DNA of 64,000 bases from Cladocopium goreaui (taxonomy: Eukaryota > Sar > Dinophyceae > Suessiales > Symbiodiniaceae), in NCBI GenBank assembly GCA_947184155.2, contig CAMXCT020001547.1, forward strand, positions 81,849 to 145,848. The letters run 5' to 3'. Shown one piece after another: positions 42,593 to 52,225 of the stretch. Made by a program: the position numbers and the translations under genes. Every line of letters starts with the position of its first letter. The stretch's first letter is position 1. The notes below the pieces were generated by a model, which was not told where the DNA came from, searched no databases, and saw only the letters and a list, made by a program, of their open reading frames with translations.

Positions 42593-42776
42593 GGATGTCT
42601 GGTTTGAGGCAGGGTAAAGTGGGGTAGGGTCAAATGTGAACCGGGAAATGTTGTTTTTTTCCTGGAAGGGTTGCGTATTTTTGTTAGGGTAGGGTCGAAT
42701 GTGAGGGTGCGTGCGGTTCTTTTGGAGTAGGGTCGAATGTGAGGCTGCGGTAGGGTCGAATGTGAGGTCCGTACCC

Positions 42777-43640
42777 AATGACGAGATCCCCTGTTTGTCG
42801 GCTTAGCTAGAGAATCTTGAGGAAGAGAAATTGGGCTTAGATCAGGTGTCATCCCAGACTGCAGGAGATGCGCTGGCCTGAGCAGTTCTAGCACAGAGCC
42901 AGGCACTGACATCCCTGGTCCAGCAGATTGCATCTTCCCACTCAGATCCAATGGCGCAGGCAGCTCGGGCACCAGAGGGGCCTCAGCTAGGGCTCGCTTG
43001 CAGATGGAGCCGGCTGCCCACAAAGGCAGTTTCTGTCAGGCTGTGATGCAAAGCATGTCAAGGCAGATGGCTCCTACAAGCTCTGCCAATGCGTTTGCCG
43101 AGGAGATCCTTCAGAGAGGTGTGAGTGGTGCCAGTATCTAGAGAGGTTTGGAGGATACGGCCGTTGCCGAGAGCTGGGACAACTCCAGTTTCAGCTCATG
43201 ACCATTTTCGACTTCATGATGACCCAGAACTTCCAAGCAGCCATGGATGGTGTAGAAGATCCCCCGGCCTCGATCTTCGTCAACAGGCAGTTGACAGTCA
43301 CATCGAGGGCCAGGGCGTTTAACACCGTTAGCAGATCAGCGATGGGTGACGCGTGCCTTGGCCTTCCTGAAGGAGCTCGAAGTGATCAGTGCGAAGAGAA
43401 GCGAGATGACAGGAAACCCAAAGTCAGCTTCAGACGCTTCCTCAAGCAGCAATCAGCTGGCAGCCGCCCCCAAAGCAAAAGGCAAAGGAAAGGGGGAGAG
43501 CAATGCAGCAGAGGAGACCGAGACCCGATAGCAATTCAGCAGGCAGCAGAAGGAGAAGGGTCTCCAGGGGGGCAGGAGCCAAACCCTCTGGAGGCCACCA
43601 TGGATTTTTCCCGGTGGCCACTTTGCTTGCCTAGATAGAT
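42777..43640 (+). pseudogene. YR element gag-like region, part 2
   Basis: After the insertion coding continues in changing frames. LAQSQALTSLVQQIASSHSDPM lies at about 42890-42955. MTIFDFMMTQNFQAAMDGVE and DPPASIFVNRQLTVTSRARAFN lie at 43198-43322. Then a new frame gives TRALAFLKELEVISAKRSEM and a Lys/Gly-rich KAKGKGKGESN end at about 43531. The basic end may bind nucleic acid, by analogy with other gags. MDFSRWPLCLPR follows at about 43600-43636 in another frame. No known domain signature, and frameshifts throughout. Confidence 0.6.
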
Positions 43641-44880
43641 TTTGAGATGCAGGTGTCGTTTTTCTTGGCGCCTCAGACAATCTTTCAATGCGATGTGGCG
43701 AGATGACTAAATGCTCGCCGACCACGATCTTCCCGCTGCCTGCGCCACACCCTGGTTTTTGCAGCAGCGGCCCTGGGCTTCGGAGGAGGGATTTGTCTGC
43801 CCTGGCAATGAAGAGGGTCTTGCATATTACAGTCTTTTGCTTGAACTACTTCTATCTTGGCAGGTTTCCATCGCAAGAGGAGCTTGGGAGGCGGCCGAGT
43901 GCAAATCAACTTGAATGCTTTGCCAGACTTAGGTCGCTTTTGGTCGTGTGTGGAGCAGATGGGGGTGCCTATCCTACGGTCCCTGGACGCTCCGGCCCTG
44001 AATTAGGTGCAGCAATCTTCCAGCTTGAGCGTTTCCTGGAAAGGAGCCACGAGCTGAACCAAAGCTACGTTCAGCACAAGTCGAGGAGATTTGCAGAGAA
44101 CAAGGGGCTTTTCCCTGAGGAGAAGTATCCGCAGTAGAAGCCATACAAGAGCCTTGATGTTTCAAGGCTGAACCTCGCTTCCTTCTTCATGGGGGCGAGG
44201 ATGATGTAGCAGTTTGGCCTGCTTTCAAGACGGAGAGGCGCGAGGAGAATTTGCAGCTGGCAAAGTTGTGGGACAGGCAAGGTCTTTTAAGGCTTGAGGA
44301 GAAACCACTTGAGGAGAACCATTTTTGCAAGGTTTTCAATGCATACAAGGGACCACAGGTTGACCGGCAGATTGATCGAAGAATCACCAACTCAAGAGAG
44401 AGGCCAATCGACGGCCGTAGTCATTTCCTGCCGCCTGGCTTTGTCCTGACCAATGTGAGGACGGTGCCCTTTCAGGAGAAGATTTTGGGATCAGTCACAG
44501 GCCGTAGAGATTTTTACCATCAGGCGGCAGTGACACATGAGAGAGCCAGTAGCAGCCTACCCCTCTGTTTCTTTTGAAGGCACAGCTGCACTTGAGGATT
44601 TTGAGGAGAGGAGGCGCTATAGAACACAAAGGAGGAGACGTGAGGAGACAGGCGATGGTGGAAGGTCAAGTCAGACCAAATAACCATGGGCAGCAGGCAG
44701 CAGACATCTATCCATGCTGTGGCTCTTTATTTCAAGGAGATCATTTGGGTGTTGAGTTTGCTTCGAGGGAAGTTTTGCGTCAGGGTGGCCTTCTACAACC
44801 GGAGCACAGACTGCAGGGGCATTCCATTTTCCCTCTGTCCCACAGCTATGAGGGCCTCATCATTGATGATTACTTTTGAG
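43641..44880 (+). pseudogene. YR element reverse transcriptase remnant
   Basis: LGRRPSANQLECFARLRSLL at about 43885-43940, PGRSGPELGAAIFQLERFLE, then LWDRQGLLRLEEKPLEENHF and CKVFNAYKGPQVDRQI at 44260-44370. RRDFYHQAAVT supplies a candidate motif-A Asp at 44509-44511. GSLFQGDHLGVEFA is followed by GLIIDDYF with the Asp pair at 44865-44870, the motif-C DD of reverse transcriptases. Unlike the copia element upstream, both motif-C aspartates survive. Stops and frame changes between the blocks make it non-functional. A hit to DIRS/Ngaro-type RTs would confirm the class. Confidence 0.72.
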
Positions 44881-44888
44881 AAGGTTGA

Positions 44889-45583
44889 ATGCATGCCCTT
44901 GAACAGTTTTGCAGCAAAAAGGCACTTGCGAGCGCGCGAGGCATCTACGATCAGCACAGGATCTTGGGTTCAGTTGAGAAGGACATAGAGGCGAGCGACA
45001 GTTTCAAAGCAGCAGGGGCAGAGATCAGGTCAACAGAGGAGGCAGTCAGGCGAGGTGTCATCACTGTTGCAGCACCGTGGTCAAAGCGGATTGGCCTATC
45101 AGTGCTGGGCTTGAGATGTGCGAGACTCCCTGCTTTGTCCTCCACTATCTTCTCCAGCCTTGCAGGGAACTGGGTCTTGGTTCTGATGTACCGTAGATGC
45201 TGCACATCGGCTGTCAATGGACTTTTTGGGCTTGCATCTGAGGCGGAACGGTCTCAGCAAAATCAGCTTCACCCACTACCTCGCCGAGTTGCAGAGGAGC
45301 TCATTGTCCTAGCTGCCATGACCCCTTTTTGGTCGCGAACATAGCAGTCAAGATGAGCAGTGTGGTTTTTGCTTCAGATGCGTCATTGGGTTTGGGAGCA
45401 CTTAGAGAAGGCAGAGCCCATTTGGCTTGTTCAGATCGAAAGGGATGTTATTCAATGAGCTCAGTGGCAAGCTGGCCCACCATCCAGCCAAAAGCCCAAA
45501 GCAGGGCCCCTCCTCTGTGGAGGATCGGGCCGCGTTTCAAAATGTTTGGCTGGCAGAGGCTTCAGCGTTGCCCCACCACTTGA
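44889..45583 (+). pseudogene. RT connection and first part of RNase H (YR element)
   Basis: The frame at 44889-45344 reads ARGIYDQHRILGSVEKDIEA, then FKAAGAEIRSTEEAVRRGVI and ITVAAPWSKRIGL, then NWVLVLMYRRCCTSAVN, the thumb/connection region downstream of the motif-C DD. A stop and frame change near 45344 lead to VFASDASLGLGALR with Asp at 45377-45379. This fits the first RNase H strand and catalytic Asp (DIRS pattern T/S-D-A-S-x-x-G-W/L-G-A). The expected second catalytic residue does not follow within about 40 residues; it appears only near 46267. Confidence 0.65.
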
Positions 45584-45599
45584 CCTGTCAAGCTCATGG

Positions 45600-45930
45600 C
45601 ACTATGACATGTCTGACCTCAGACTGTTGGAGTGGTGCTTGTACATGATAGAGACAGCACGGTTTGGTGCTTTGCTGACTGAGCCACCTTGCACTACCTT
45701 TTCACCTGCCGCGCGCCCCATGGTGAGATCATATGCACAGCCGGAGAGATTTGATTTGTCAGACCCGAAGACCTTCACCGGCAACCTCCTGGCAAACCGC
45801 TCTTTTGTGCTTCTACGCCATGGGAGAAACACAGACGGCCTTGCGCAAAGGAGAAGCCCAGACTATCAAAGATGGCTTGGCTTCCAGCTTGGGCTGCTCT
45901 TTTGCGAGATGATTTCCAGGAGTTTGTTTG
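45600..45930 (+). pseudogene. Methyltransferase-like PPC segment inside the YR element RNase H
   Basis: LRLLEWCLYMIETARFGALL leads to TEPPCTTFSPAARP with E-P-P-C-T-T-F-S at 45681-45704. SYAQPERFDLSD, TFTGNLLANRSFVLL and, in a shifted frame, EKPRLSKMAWLP at about 45851-45886 follow. PPC-x-x-FS resembles C5-methyltransferase motif IV, and E-x-P about 50 residues later resembles motif VI (ENV). It is too short and diverged to be sure; an unrelated fold is possible. It lies between the RNase H residues at 45377 and 46267. A frameshift occurs near 45840. Confidence 0.5.
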
Positions 45931-46620
45931 CGCCTCATGCCACTTCAATTCCCCTCACAAGAAAGAGTTTCGCTTTGTGAGCTACTTGCTCGACGCAGCT
46001 ACCCTAGAGGTGAACTCCCAGGAGGTCATGAGCACGTCAGAATTGAGGGAGCCTGGACGAAACCATCGGCAGTATACACATGGGAGCTTGCAGACCACCT
46101 TGCAGAAGGCTTTGAGAGAGCAATCAGGCAGCAACGAGGTGACACCGTTGATGGGGCAGAGGTTTTTGGACTTGAGAGCCCTGTCCTGAATGATGTTTTA
46201 GCTTCACATGGCTGGAAAACTGAAAAGTGCTGGAGGTGGACAAGGAACTCACACATCAATGTCGTGGAAGGTCACTCAGCCCTTGCATTGCTCTCTTGCG
46301 CTGATTCGAAGATGAGAGATTCCAGGTTTCTTGGCGTCCTTGACTCCCGTGTGGCAAAGGGAGCGCTGGCGAAAGGGACAGGCTCCTTCAGCCGCCGAGC
46401 AGCCTCCATAGCAGGCTTGTACCCAGGTTGGGGTTTTGCTCCCACTAGGCTGAATGTTGCGGATGATCCAACCAGGCATGCCCGCATCAGAGAAAAGGCA
46501 AGGCACTCCGTCCTTTCTCACCTCTCTGGTAGGGACATTCAAGTCCTACATGCTAGCCAGCTCAAGCGATTTGCAGCAAACTGGGTGAGGCTCACGTTGC
46601 TTCTTTCTTTCCTGTCCAGG
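45931..46620 (+). pseudogene. Second part of RNase H (YR element)
   Basis: HVRIEGAWTKPSAVYTWELA starts the block. INVVEGHSALALL supplies Glu at 46267-46269, FLGVLDSRVAKGALAKGTGS Asp at 46342-46344, and RLNVADDPTRHAR Asp at 46462-46467. This is the E-D-D remainder of an RNase H active site in the expected order and spacing. Together with Asp 45377 it makes a complete DEDD set split by about 290 codons. The frame is open to 46956 but turns into a Trp/Cys/Leu-rich stretch after 46620 whose coding nature is unclear. Confidence 0.68.
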
Positions 46621-46865
46621 GTTGAAGCGACATCATCTTGGACTTTGGATTTCCTCTTTGGACTTTCCCCAGCTTCACCCTGGACAGATCAGGTCGTCAC
46701 GGGTATCAGTGAGACTTGGACTTGGATTTTGTCTCTCTGTGCCACCTGCCTCTCATGGACTTTGCAGCCTGCTTGTCTTGTCCTGGCATCTTGTGTCTGG
46801 ATCTGTGTCGTGTGCTGGGTTTGGACTTCTGTATGTGTCCGTAGGAAAGCACCCTGTAGCTGTAG

Positions 46866-47848
46866 ATGGATTTTTCTGTTTTGCATCTGCGGGCGCTTAA
46901 CATGGAACCGAAGACTGCACTGGAGCGAGAAAGAGCTGGGAGACGGGGTGCCATAAACTTCATAGCGACCAGAGTAGCGCGATCGGACACACTGCAAAAG
47001 AGAAACGTTTTGCTGGCTGATTTTCGTGTTTGGTTGCATGAGACTCATGGCATCATTTTGTCAGTGCTTTTGACTGCGAAACCACCAGACCCAGAGGAAA
47101 TCTGCAGATTGCTTGTGATGTACGGACAGGAGATGTTTGCTGCAGGGAAGGCTTAGGGAAAGTTTGCTGAGACCATCAACGTTCTTACATATCATAGGCC
47201 GGCACTCAAAAAGCAACTCACTGCAGCTTGGGATCTTTGCTTTGCCTGGTTGGCAGATGAACCGATGCAGCACCACCCAGCCTTACCACTCTCAATATTG
47301 CTGGCTATGATGAGTTTGGCATTGATGTGGAGCTGGCCAGTTGAGGCTGGAATCCTTGGGATCGGAGAGGTCCTTGCTGCACTACGCGACGACTTGATTT
47401 TACCAAGCGACGCAGCTCCTGGACTGCTCCGTATAAATGGCCGGAAAATTCGAGGGAGGGCGGCCAGACATCAGGCTGCAAGGGTAGATCCGCTTGATCC
47501 CTCCTTGAAGCAGTTTTCGGACGCATGCCACGGAAGTTGTGGACTTTTTCCGCCGCAACCCTGAGACGGCGTTTTGCTGACCTCCTGGCAGCGCTTGGTT
47601 TGCCGACTACGAAGGTGGATGGGAAGAGGCCTTTTGACCTAGCCTCACTCGGGCCAGGTCGTGCAACTTTTCTCCTTTTAGAGAGCGAGTCACCAGAAAA
47701 CGTGCGGAGACGTGGTCGTTGGGCAAGTCCAAAAGTGATGGATATCTACATTCAGGAAGTGATGTACACAAGCTTCACTGAACAATTGCCCAAAGACGCG
47801 AAGTTACGTATTCAGCAACTAGCTTCAGTTTTTTCCTCTTTTTGAATG
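46866..47848 (+). pseudogene. Tyrosine recombinase remnant (YR element)
   Basis: The N-terminal core-binding-like helices (LERERAGRRGAINFIATRVA, VLLADFRVWLHETHGI, ICRLLVMYGQEMFAAGKA) reach an in-frame TAG at 47154-47156 and continue in register with ETINVLTYHRPALKKQLTAA and FAWLADEP. The catalytic domain follows: GILGIGEVL at about 47349-47375, where the first Arg of the family is Gly (47358-47360); a KIRGRAARHQ stretch; then after a frameshift LASLGPGRATFLL, where the second Arg is Gly (47651-47653). RRRGRW (47705-47722) and IYIQEV with the Tyr at 47747-47749 end the domain. Loss of both Arg predicts no strand transfer. Confidence 0.68.
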
Positions 47849-48929
47849 CAGCCATACCTCCCACTACATGGTTGAGACTCTTCCGAACAGCAGACACCAA
47901 GGAGCATGGAGAGGCGCGGGGAAAGTATGGCAGAAACACCAGCTTTTGGTCTAATGAACAATGGACTGCTGGCGATGGACAAACCTCACATCGCAGATGA
48001 AAAAGGAGCGCTTGTGCAGGAAGCTGGTTTAAATAAATAAGTAGATATAAATTAACATTATATAATATTATTTATATATATATGTGTGTGTGTAAAATAT
48101 AGATGCCAGGAACCCTGAGGCTCTGAGGTTTGTGTGCTTTTGAGCTTCGATGGTGCATCCCTTTCTTCCGCTGTTGGTTGAAGATTCCGCCTGTTTCCAT
48201 TTGGATGGTGCGGGCCTCTGCGAGTTGAAGCTTTGCAGACCTCAGCCGCTTTGGCCACCGTGAAAGCTCCAGGTTGCAGCTTAGCAGAGAAACACATTGG
48301 CTGGTCAAGTAACTCACAATTCACACCATTCTTGGAGTGAACACTCAGCAGAGGAAACTCCTTTGCTGTTTGCTTGATGAGCGCCGTATGCGTGAGCCTG
48401 CCTTGGCTTCAGCATCCAAAGGAAATGTAAAGCATGAAGAAGTAGAAGCTCCCAGCCACGTAAGAAGAGACAGACAAAACCCAACGAGGAAGAGAGAGAG
48501 AAAAACAAGACAGAAGAGATATGAGCAGATGGCATGCCACTTCAATGCTTTAGCCTTTACCCGCAGCCGGATGCAATAAGTAGCCTCCTCAATGCAGTGG
48601 ACAAGCAGGCGTCGGCGTGGGTCAGACTTAGTCAAATAGCATGACATCATAGGGAGCTTTTGATCAGGCTGTCCCAAGCAAACTGCGGTCACACAGCCTT
48701 TATAATGATTCTGAGCTCAACAACGACACCAGTTTTTTTTGCAGGTATGGAGAATGGCTTGCTTCGCATCTTTCATGCTGGATTGGCAGATCCTATCCGG
48801 GCCAGACAACGCCAGGTTGGAGCTTTCAATTTCAGCAACTGGAGTGGACTTGGACTTGGGCTCAAAATCACTCACACACACACAACAACAAGGACCTAGG
48901 GATTCTAAGTATACGTTTCTGCAAGGAGG
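47849..48929. other. Non-coding stretch after the YR element, with a possible minus-strand exon
   Basis: An AT-rich tract at about 48030-48100 may be the element's 3' end. On the minus strand 48324-48058 reads MNCELLDQPMCFSAKLQPGA, FTVAKAAEVCKASTRRG, which is protein-like but short and unrecognised. Nothing else is supported up to 48929. Confidence 0.35.
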
Positions 48930-49640
48930 CATGGATGTGTATATATAAATATAGGGCAACGGGCTCTCTCATGTATAAATATATACATATATACAAATAT
49001 ATACATATACACATATTATTTTAGATATGTAAAGGTATAGGCCTAGGGATTCTAAGGATACGTTTCTGCATGGTGGAAGGGATGTGTATATATAAATATA
49101 TAGCGACGGACTCTTTTATGTATATATATATATACACGTAGTATTTTAGATATGTAAAGGTATAGATCCTAGGGGTTCTAAGTAACCGTTTCCGCATGGA
49201 GGCATGCATGTGTAAAAATGAATACATAGCGACGGACTCTTTCATATATATATGGATATACACATTTTTGTATATAGATATGTAAAGGTATAGATTCTAG
49301 GAGTTCTAAGTAGGTTTCTGCAAGGAGGCATCGCTGTGTATGTTTAATTACATCGCGACGGGCTCTTTCATGTATATATATATATATATACATATTTTTG
49401 TTTAGATATGTATAGGTATAGGGCCCAAGGGCTTAAGCATATGTTTCTGCAAGGAGGAAGGAAGTTGCATATGTAAATATATAGCGACGGACTCTTTCAT
49501 GTATATATACATATTATTTTGGATCTGTAAAGGTATAGATCTTAGGGGTTCAAAGTATACGTTTCTGCAAGGAGGTATGGCAGATCTTTGATGTATATTA
49601 TATTTGTGATTACTTGTGTATTATTGTTTGGTTCTAGGCA
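48930..49640. repeat. 115-130-bp AT-rich satellite (5 units)
   Basis: TAGCGACGG(A/G)CTCTTTCATG recurs near 49100, 49229, 49352 and 49483, with a variant near 48955. Each is followed by (TA)n, TTTTAGATATGTAAAGGTAT, a GGTTCTAAGTA phrase and CGTTTCTGCAAGGAGG. The 13-mer TATAGCGACGGAC is shared with the ends of the 23740-27044 element. Confidence 0.92.
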
Positions 49641-49693
49641 TAGGGTTCTAAGTAAAGTTTTTTGGGTTCTAAGCAAAAAGGTTCAAAGTAAGT

Positions 49694-50604
49694 TTTCCCC
49701 CAGATAGCTGGCAAGCTATAGGGGTTCTTACTTCTCTTAGGTGGGGGTCTCCGGTGGCGAACTTTTGAGCCCAGGGTGCTGTGCAGGGTGCTATCCAGAC
49801 TGCGGTGGCGAAGTCTGGCAAAGGTGCTGTGCAGGGTGCTGTGCAGGGTGCTGTCCAGACTGCGGTGGCGAAGTCTGGCAAAGGTGCTGTGCAGGGTGCT
49901 GTGCAGGGGGCTGTCCAGACTGCGGTGGCGAAGTCTGGCAAAGGTGCTGTGCAGGGTGCTGTGCAGGGTGTTGTCCAGACTGCGGTGGCGAAGTCTGGCA
50001 AAGGTGCTGTGCAGGGTGCTGTGCAGGGGGCTGTCCAGACTGCGGTGGCGAAGTCTGGCAAAGGTGCTGTGCACTGTGCAGGGTGCTGTGCAGGGTGCTG
50101 TGCAGGGTGCTGTCAGACTGCGGTGGCCAAGTCTGGCAAAGGTGCTGTGCAGGGTGCTGTGCAGGGTGTTGTCCAGACTGCGATGGCGAAGTCTGGCAAA
50201 GGTGCTGTGCAGGGTGCTGTGCAGGGTGCTGTCCAGACTGCGGTGGCGAAGTCTGGCAAAGGTGCTGTGCAGGGTGCTGTGCAGGGTGCTGTGCAGGGTG
50301 CTGTGCAGGGGGCTGTCCAGACTGCGGTGGCGAAGTCTGGCAAAGGTGCTGTGCAGGGTGCTGTGCAGGGTGCTGTCCAGACTGCGGTGGCGAAGTCTGG
50401 CAAAGGTGCTGTGCAGGGTGCTGTGCTGTCCAGACTGCGGTGGCGAAGTCTGGCAAAGGTGCTGTGCAGGGTGCTGTGCAGGGTGCTGTGCAGGGTGCTG
50501 TCAGAGACTGCGGTGGCCAAGTCTGGCAAAGGTGGTGTGGAGGGTGCTGTGCAGGGTGTTGTCCAGAGTGCGGTGGCGAAGTCTGGCAAAGGTGCTGTGC
50601 AGCA
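49694..50604. repeat. (36+12n)-bp array, first locus, with conserved left flank
   Basis: The left flank has a perfect hairpin ATAGCT-GGCA-AGCTAT (49704-49719) and GGGGTTCTTACTTCTC. The array alternates a 36-bp block (GTCCAGACTGCGGTGGCGAA, GTCTGGCAAAGGTGCT) with one to four 12-bp blocks GCTGTGCAGGGT. All lengths are multiples of 3, so frames are kept: one plus frame reads AVQGAVQTAVAKSGKG, another is Cys-rich, and two or more minus frames are also open. No transcription evidence is visible. Most likely non-coding. It ends at CAGCATGTGACC. Confidence 0.96.
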
Positions 50605-51042
50605 TGTGACCCCATCACTAGTAGTTTTTCTTGTGTTGTGTTGGCTGCTTCTTACACATGTGGTCCCATAACTAGTTTTTAAAAAACCATTCCTTGTCAA
50701 GTTTCATTCCTTGCCAAGCTTCATGCTTGAGCTGCTAAATCATGCCCAGCAAACAGAATCAATGCTAAGACAAATGGGAGGAAAAAAATTGTCTTTGCAG
50801 TTGCAAAACAAAGCAAAAGCCCTCAAAGGCAAACAGCAGCCCAACCATGCCCAGCAACAAGCTGCTGAAACATTGGGGCAGATTATAAGCCCATTGAGGC
50901 AAATCCAAACATGCATGCTTCAATGCTTGAAGCTGCTGATTTTGTATTATGCACCATGCACCCCAAAGAATCATTCACACCAGCACCACTTCCCATGTTT
51001 TTCTTGGGCCCAGCAGGTGATGCTCCAGCTTCAAAATTGCAC
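50605..51042. other. AT-richer stretch, no supported gene
   Basis: Composition and phrasing (repeated CATGCCCAGCAA, CCAAGCTTCATGCTTGAG) differ from the GC-rich arrays on either side. Short frames occur on both strands and no motif is seen. Confidence 0.4.
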
Positions 51043-51438
51043 CTAGTCTGCTTCTTCATCTTTTTGGGGCTTGTTGCCACCCTTTTTGTAAGACCTTTTG
51101 GCTTTGCCATTGTCCTTGCAATCAGTCTTCAAAAAGTCAAAGACACAACTCAGCTGATCCTGGTCCATCAAGACCAAAAGATCTGCTGATGCAGACCTCT
51201 TCCCAGGGCACAGGATGGATACATTGGTGGAGCCAATGGTGATTTCAACCACCTGTTCAGTCTTGAGCTTCTTCTGACCATTGCTCATGAGCTTGTGGTT
51301 CCTCTTCTGCTTCAACTCATTGAAAGTGGTGGAATTGGAGAAGGAATGGCTTTTCAGAGTGCATCCGCAAATCAACCTGGAAATCAAAGGGGGGCTGCCC
51401 TGAATCTTCAAGTAGTTCTGGTCATTGATGTCCTGCAA
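51043..51438 (-). CDS. Possible minus-strand exon, unidentified basic protein
   Basis: Minus frame of 131 codons between stops, with no ATG at its start (it begins after a TAA near 51443). FNELKQKRNHKLMSNGQKKL, KTEQVVEITIGSTNVSILCP, ADLLVLMDQDQLSCVFDFLK and a Lys/Arg/Gly-rich end look like a real protein: alternating beta-like and helical segments and no repetition. The next upstream frame (51470-51700) is protein-like too, so the two may be exons of one gene or one frame broken by an indel. No domain recognised. The region between the arrays is otherwise unique. Confidence 0.33.
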   Translation of the reverse strand: MQDINDQNYLKIQGSPPLISRLICGCTLKSHSFSNSTTFNELKQKRNHKLMSNGQKKLKTEQVVEITIGSTNVSILCPGKRSASADLLVLMDQDQLSCVFDFLKTDCKDNGKAKRSYKKGGNKPQKDEEAD

Positions 51439-51469
51439 TGTTTAAGCTATCCAATCAACAGTAATGCCA

Positions 51470-51700
51470 TTAATCAACAAGGAAAAATTGTGTTGGCTTG
51501 ATTAAGGCATTTGGCCAGCAACAGACAAACCAGTCCTTCACAATAAAGCTGGGAGGGAAGGCAACAGGCTTTGAACCATTGAAGGACAAAGCAAAAGTAG
51601 GGGTGATCTCCACCACTGCAGGTGGAACTTCTGCCATGCTGCTGAAATCTACTTTTGGGCCAACAATCCCTAAGTTCCAAAGAGCCAATAGATCATTCAA
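51470..51700 (-). CDS. Possible minus-strand exon upstream of the previous one
   Basis: LLALWNLGIVGPKVDFSSMA, EVPPAVVEITPTFALSFNGS and FPPSFIVKDWFVCCWPNALI read as a beta-rich globular segment. It ends at a TAA at 51470 and lies 31 bp upstream of the other frame in a different register. The overlapping plus frame (51498-51734) is Lys/Gly/Thr-rich and less convincing. No family recognised. Confidence 0.3.
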   Translation of the reverse strand: MNDLLALWNLGIVGPKVDFSSMAEVPPAVVEITPTFALSFNGSKPVAFPPSFIVKDWFVCCWPNALIKPTQFFLVD

Positions 51701-51734
51701 TTGGCAAAACCATTCACCAAATGCTTCAGTCTAA

Positions 51735-52225
51735 AGAAATTGCAGCACCAAGTGCTTTTCACAAAAGAAATTGCAGCACCACGTGCTTTTCACATACAAA
51801 ACTGACAGCAACATTTTTGCAATAACAAAAAGAATGTCACCAATCAAATAAAACTTCTTTGATGGCAATTTCACACTTGCTATGGCCATGGCAGCCTCTG
51901 ATCTGCACATGGCATGTTTTTTTTGATTTTTCTTCATGAACATTTTGCTTCTTTCATGAAAACAAAATGTTACAAGTCATTAAAAATCATGTGTGCAAAT
52001 CATTGGTCAAAAATTAGCTAACAGTTAGTAACTTTGCTAATTCTTTAACTAAATTAACATAATTAGCTATTTTTCATAACAGTTAACAAATGTTATAATT
52101 TTCATAATGCATTATAACTAGTTAACATATGGTTACAAAGGTTTTAACATATATTTAGTAATGAATTGTGAAGTAGCTTAAGGTATGTAACTTGTTAGCA
52201 TCACCCCAGCCCATCTAAGTACTGC
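51735..52225. other. AT-rich non-coding stretch
   Basis: AAGAAATTGCAGCACCA(A/C)GTGC with CTTTTCACA is repeated twice (about 51735-51795). TTAACATA/TTAGCTA phrases recur at about 52010-52150. No gene. Confidence 0.5.

Larger units (their letters stand above)
41500..42776. mobile_element. 1277-bp TIR element in the YR element gag
   Basis: The ends 41500-41527 and 42749-42776 are inverted repeats matching at 24 of 28 positions, starting GGGTACG and ending GACCCTACC. The motif GGTAGGGTCGAATGTGA (or its complement) occurs about seven times near the ends: inverse near 41513 and 41537, direct near 41567, 42625, 42688, 42727 and 42750. The interior holds microsatellites and a 38-bp array. Gag coding flanks it on both sides. 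No transposase and no clear target duplication. Confidence 0.75.
39795..47848 (+). mobile_element. Degenerate tyrosine-recombinase (DIRS-like) retrotransposon
   Basis: Coding remnants lie in the order small membrane ORF, gag, RT, RNase H part 1, methyltransferase-like segment, RNase H part 2, tyrosine recombinase. DIRS-group elements combine RT/RNase H with a tyrosine recombinase in place of an integrase, and the C-terminal domain here fits that. No LTRs are seen. The termini were not identified, so the stated limits are only the first and last coding-like positions. Frameshifts, stops and lost catalytic arginines show it is inactive. The individual protein stretches match patterns I associate with abundant dinoflagellate predicted proteins. 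A 1277-bp element interrupts gag. Confidence 0.8.

Noticed and set aside
49741-50682. Long Cys-rich open frames over the (36+12n) arrays (also 53417-53971, 56816-57793, 60969-62538)
   Set aside because: They are present in three plus and two or more minus frames at once, composed only of repeat units, with no start or end context. Composition explains them.
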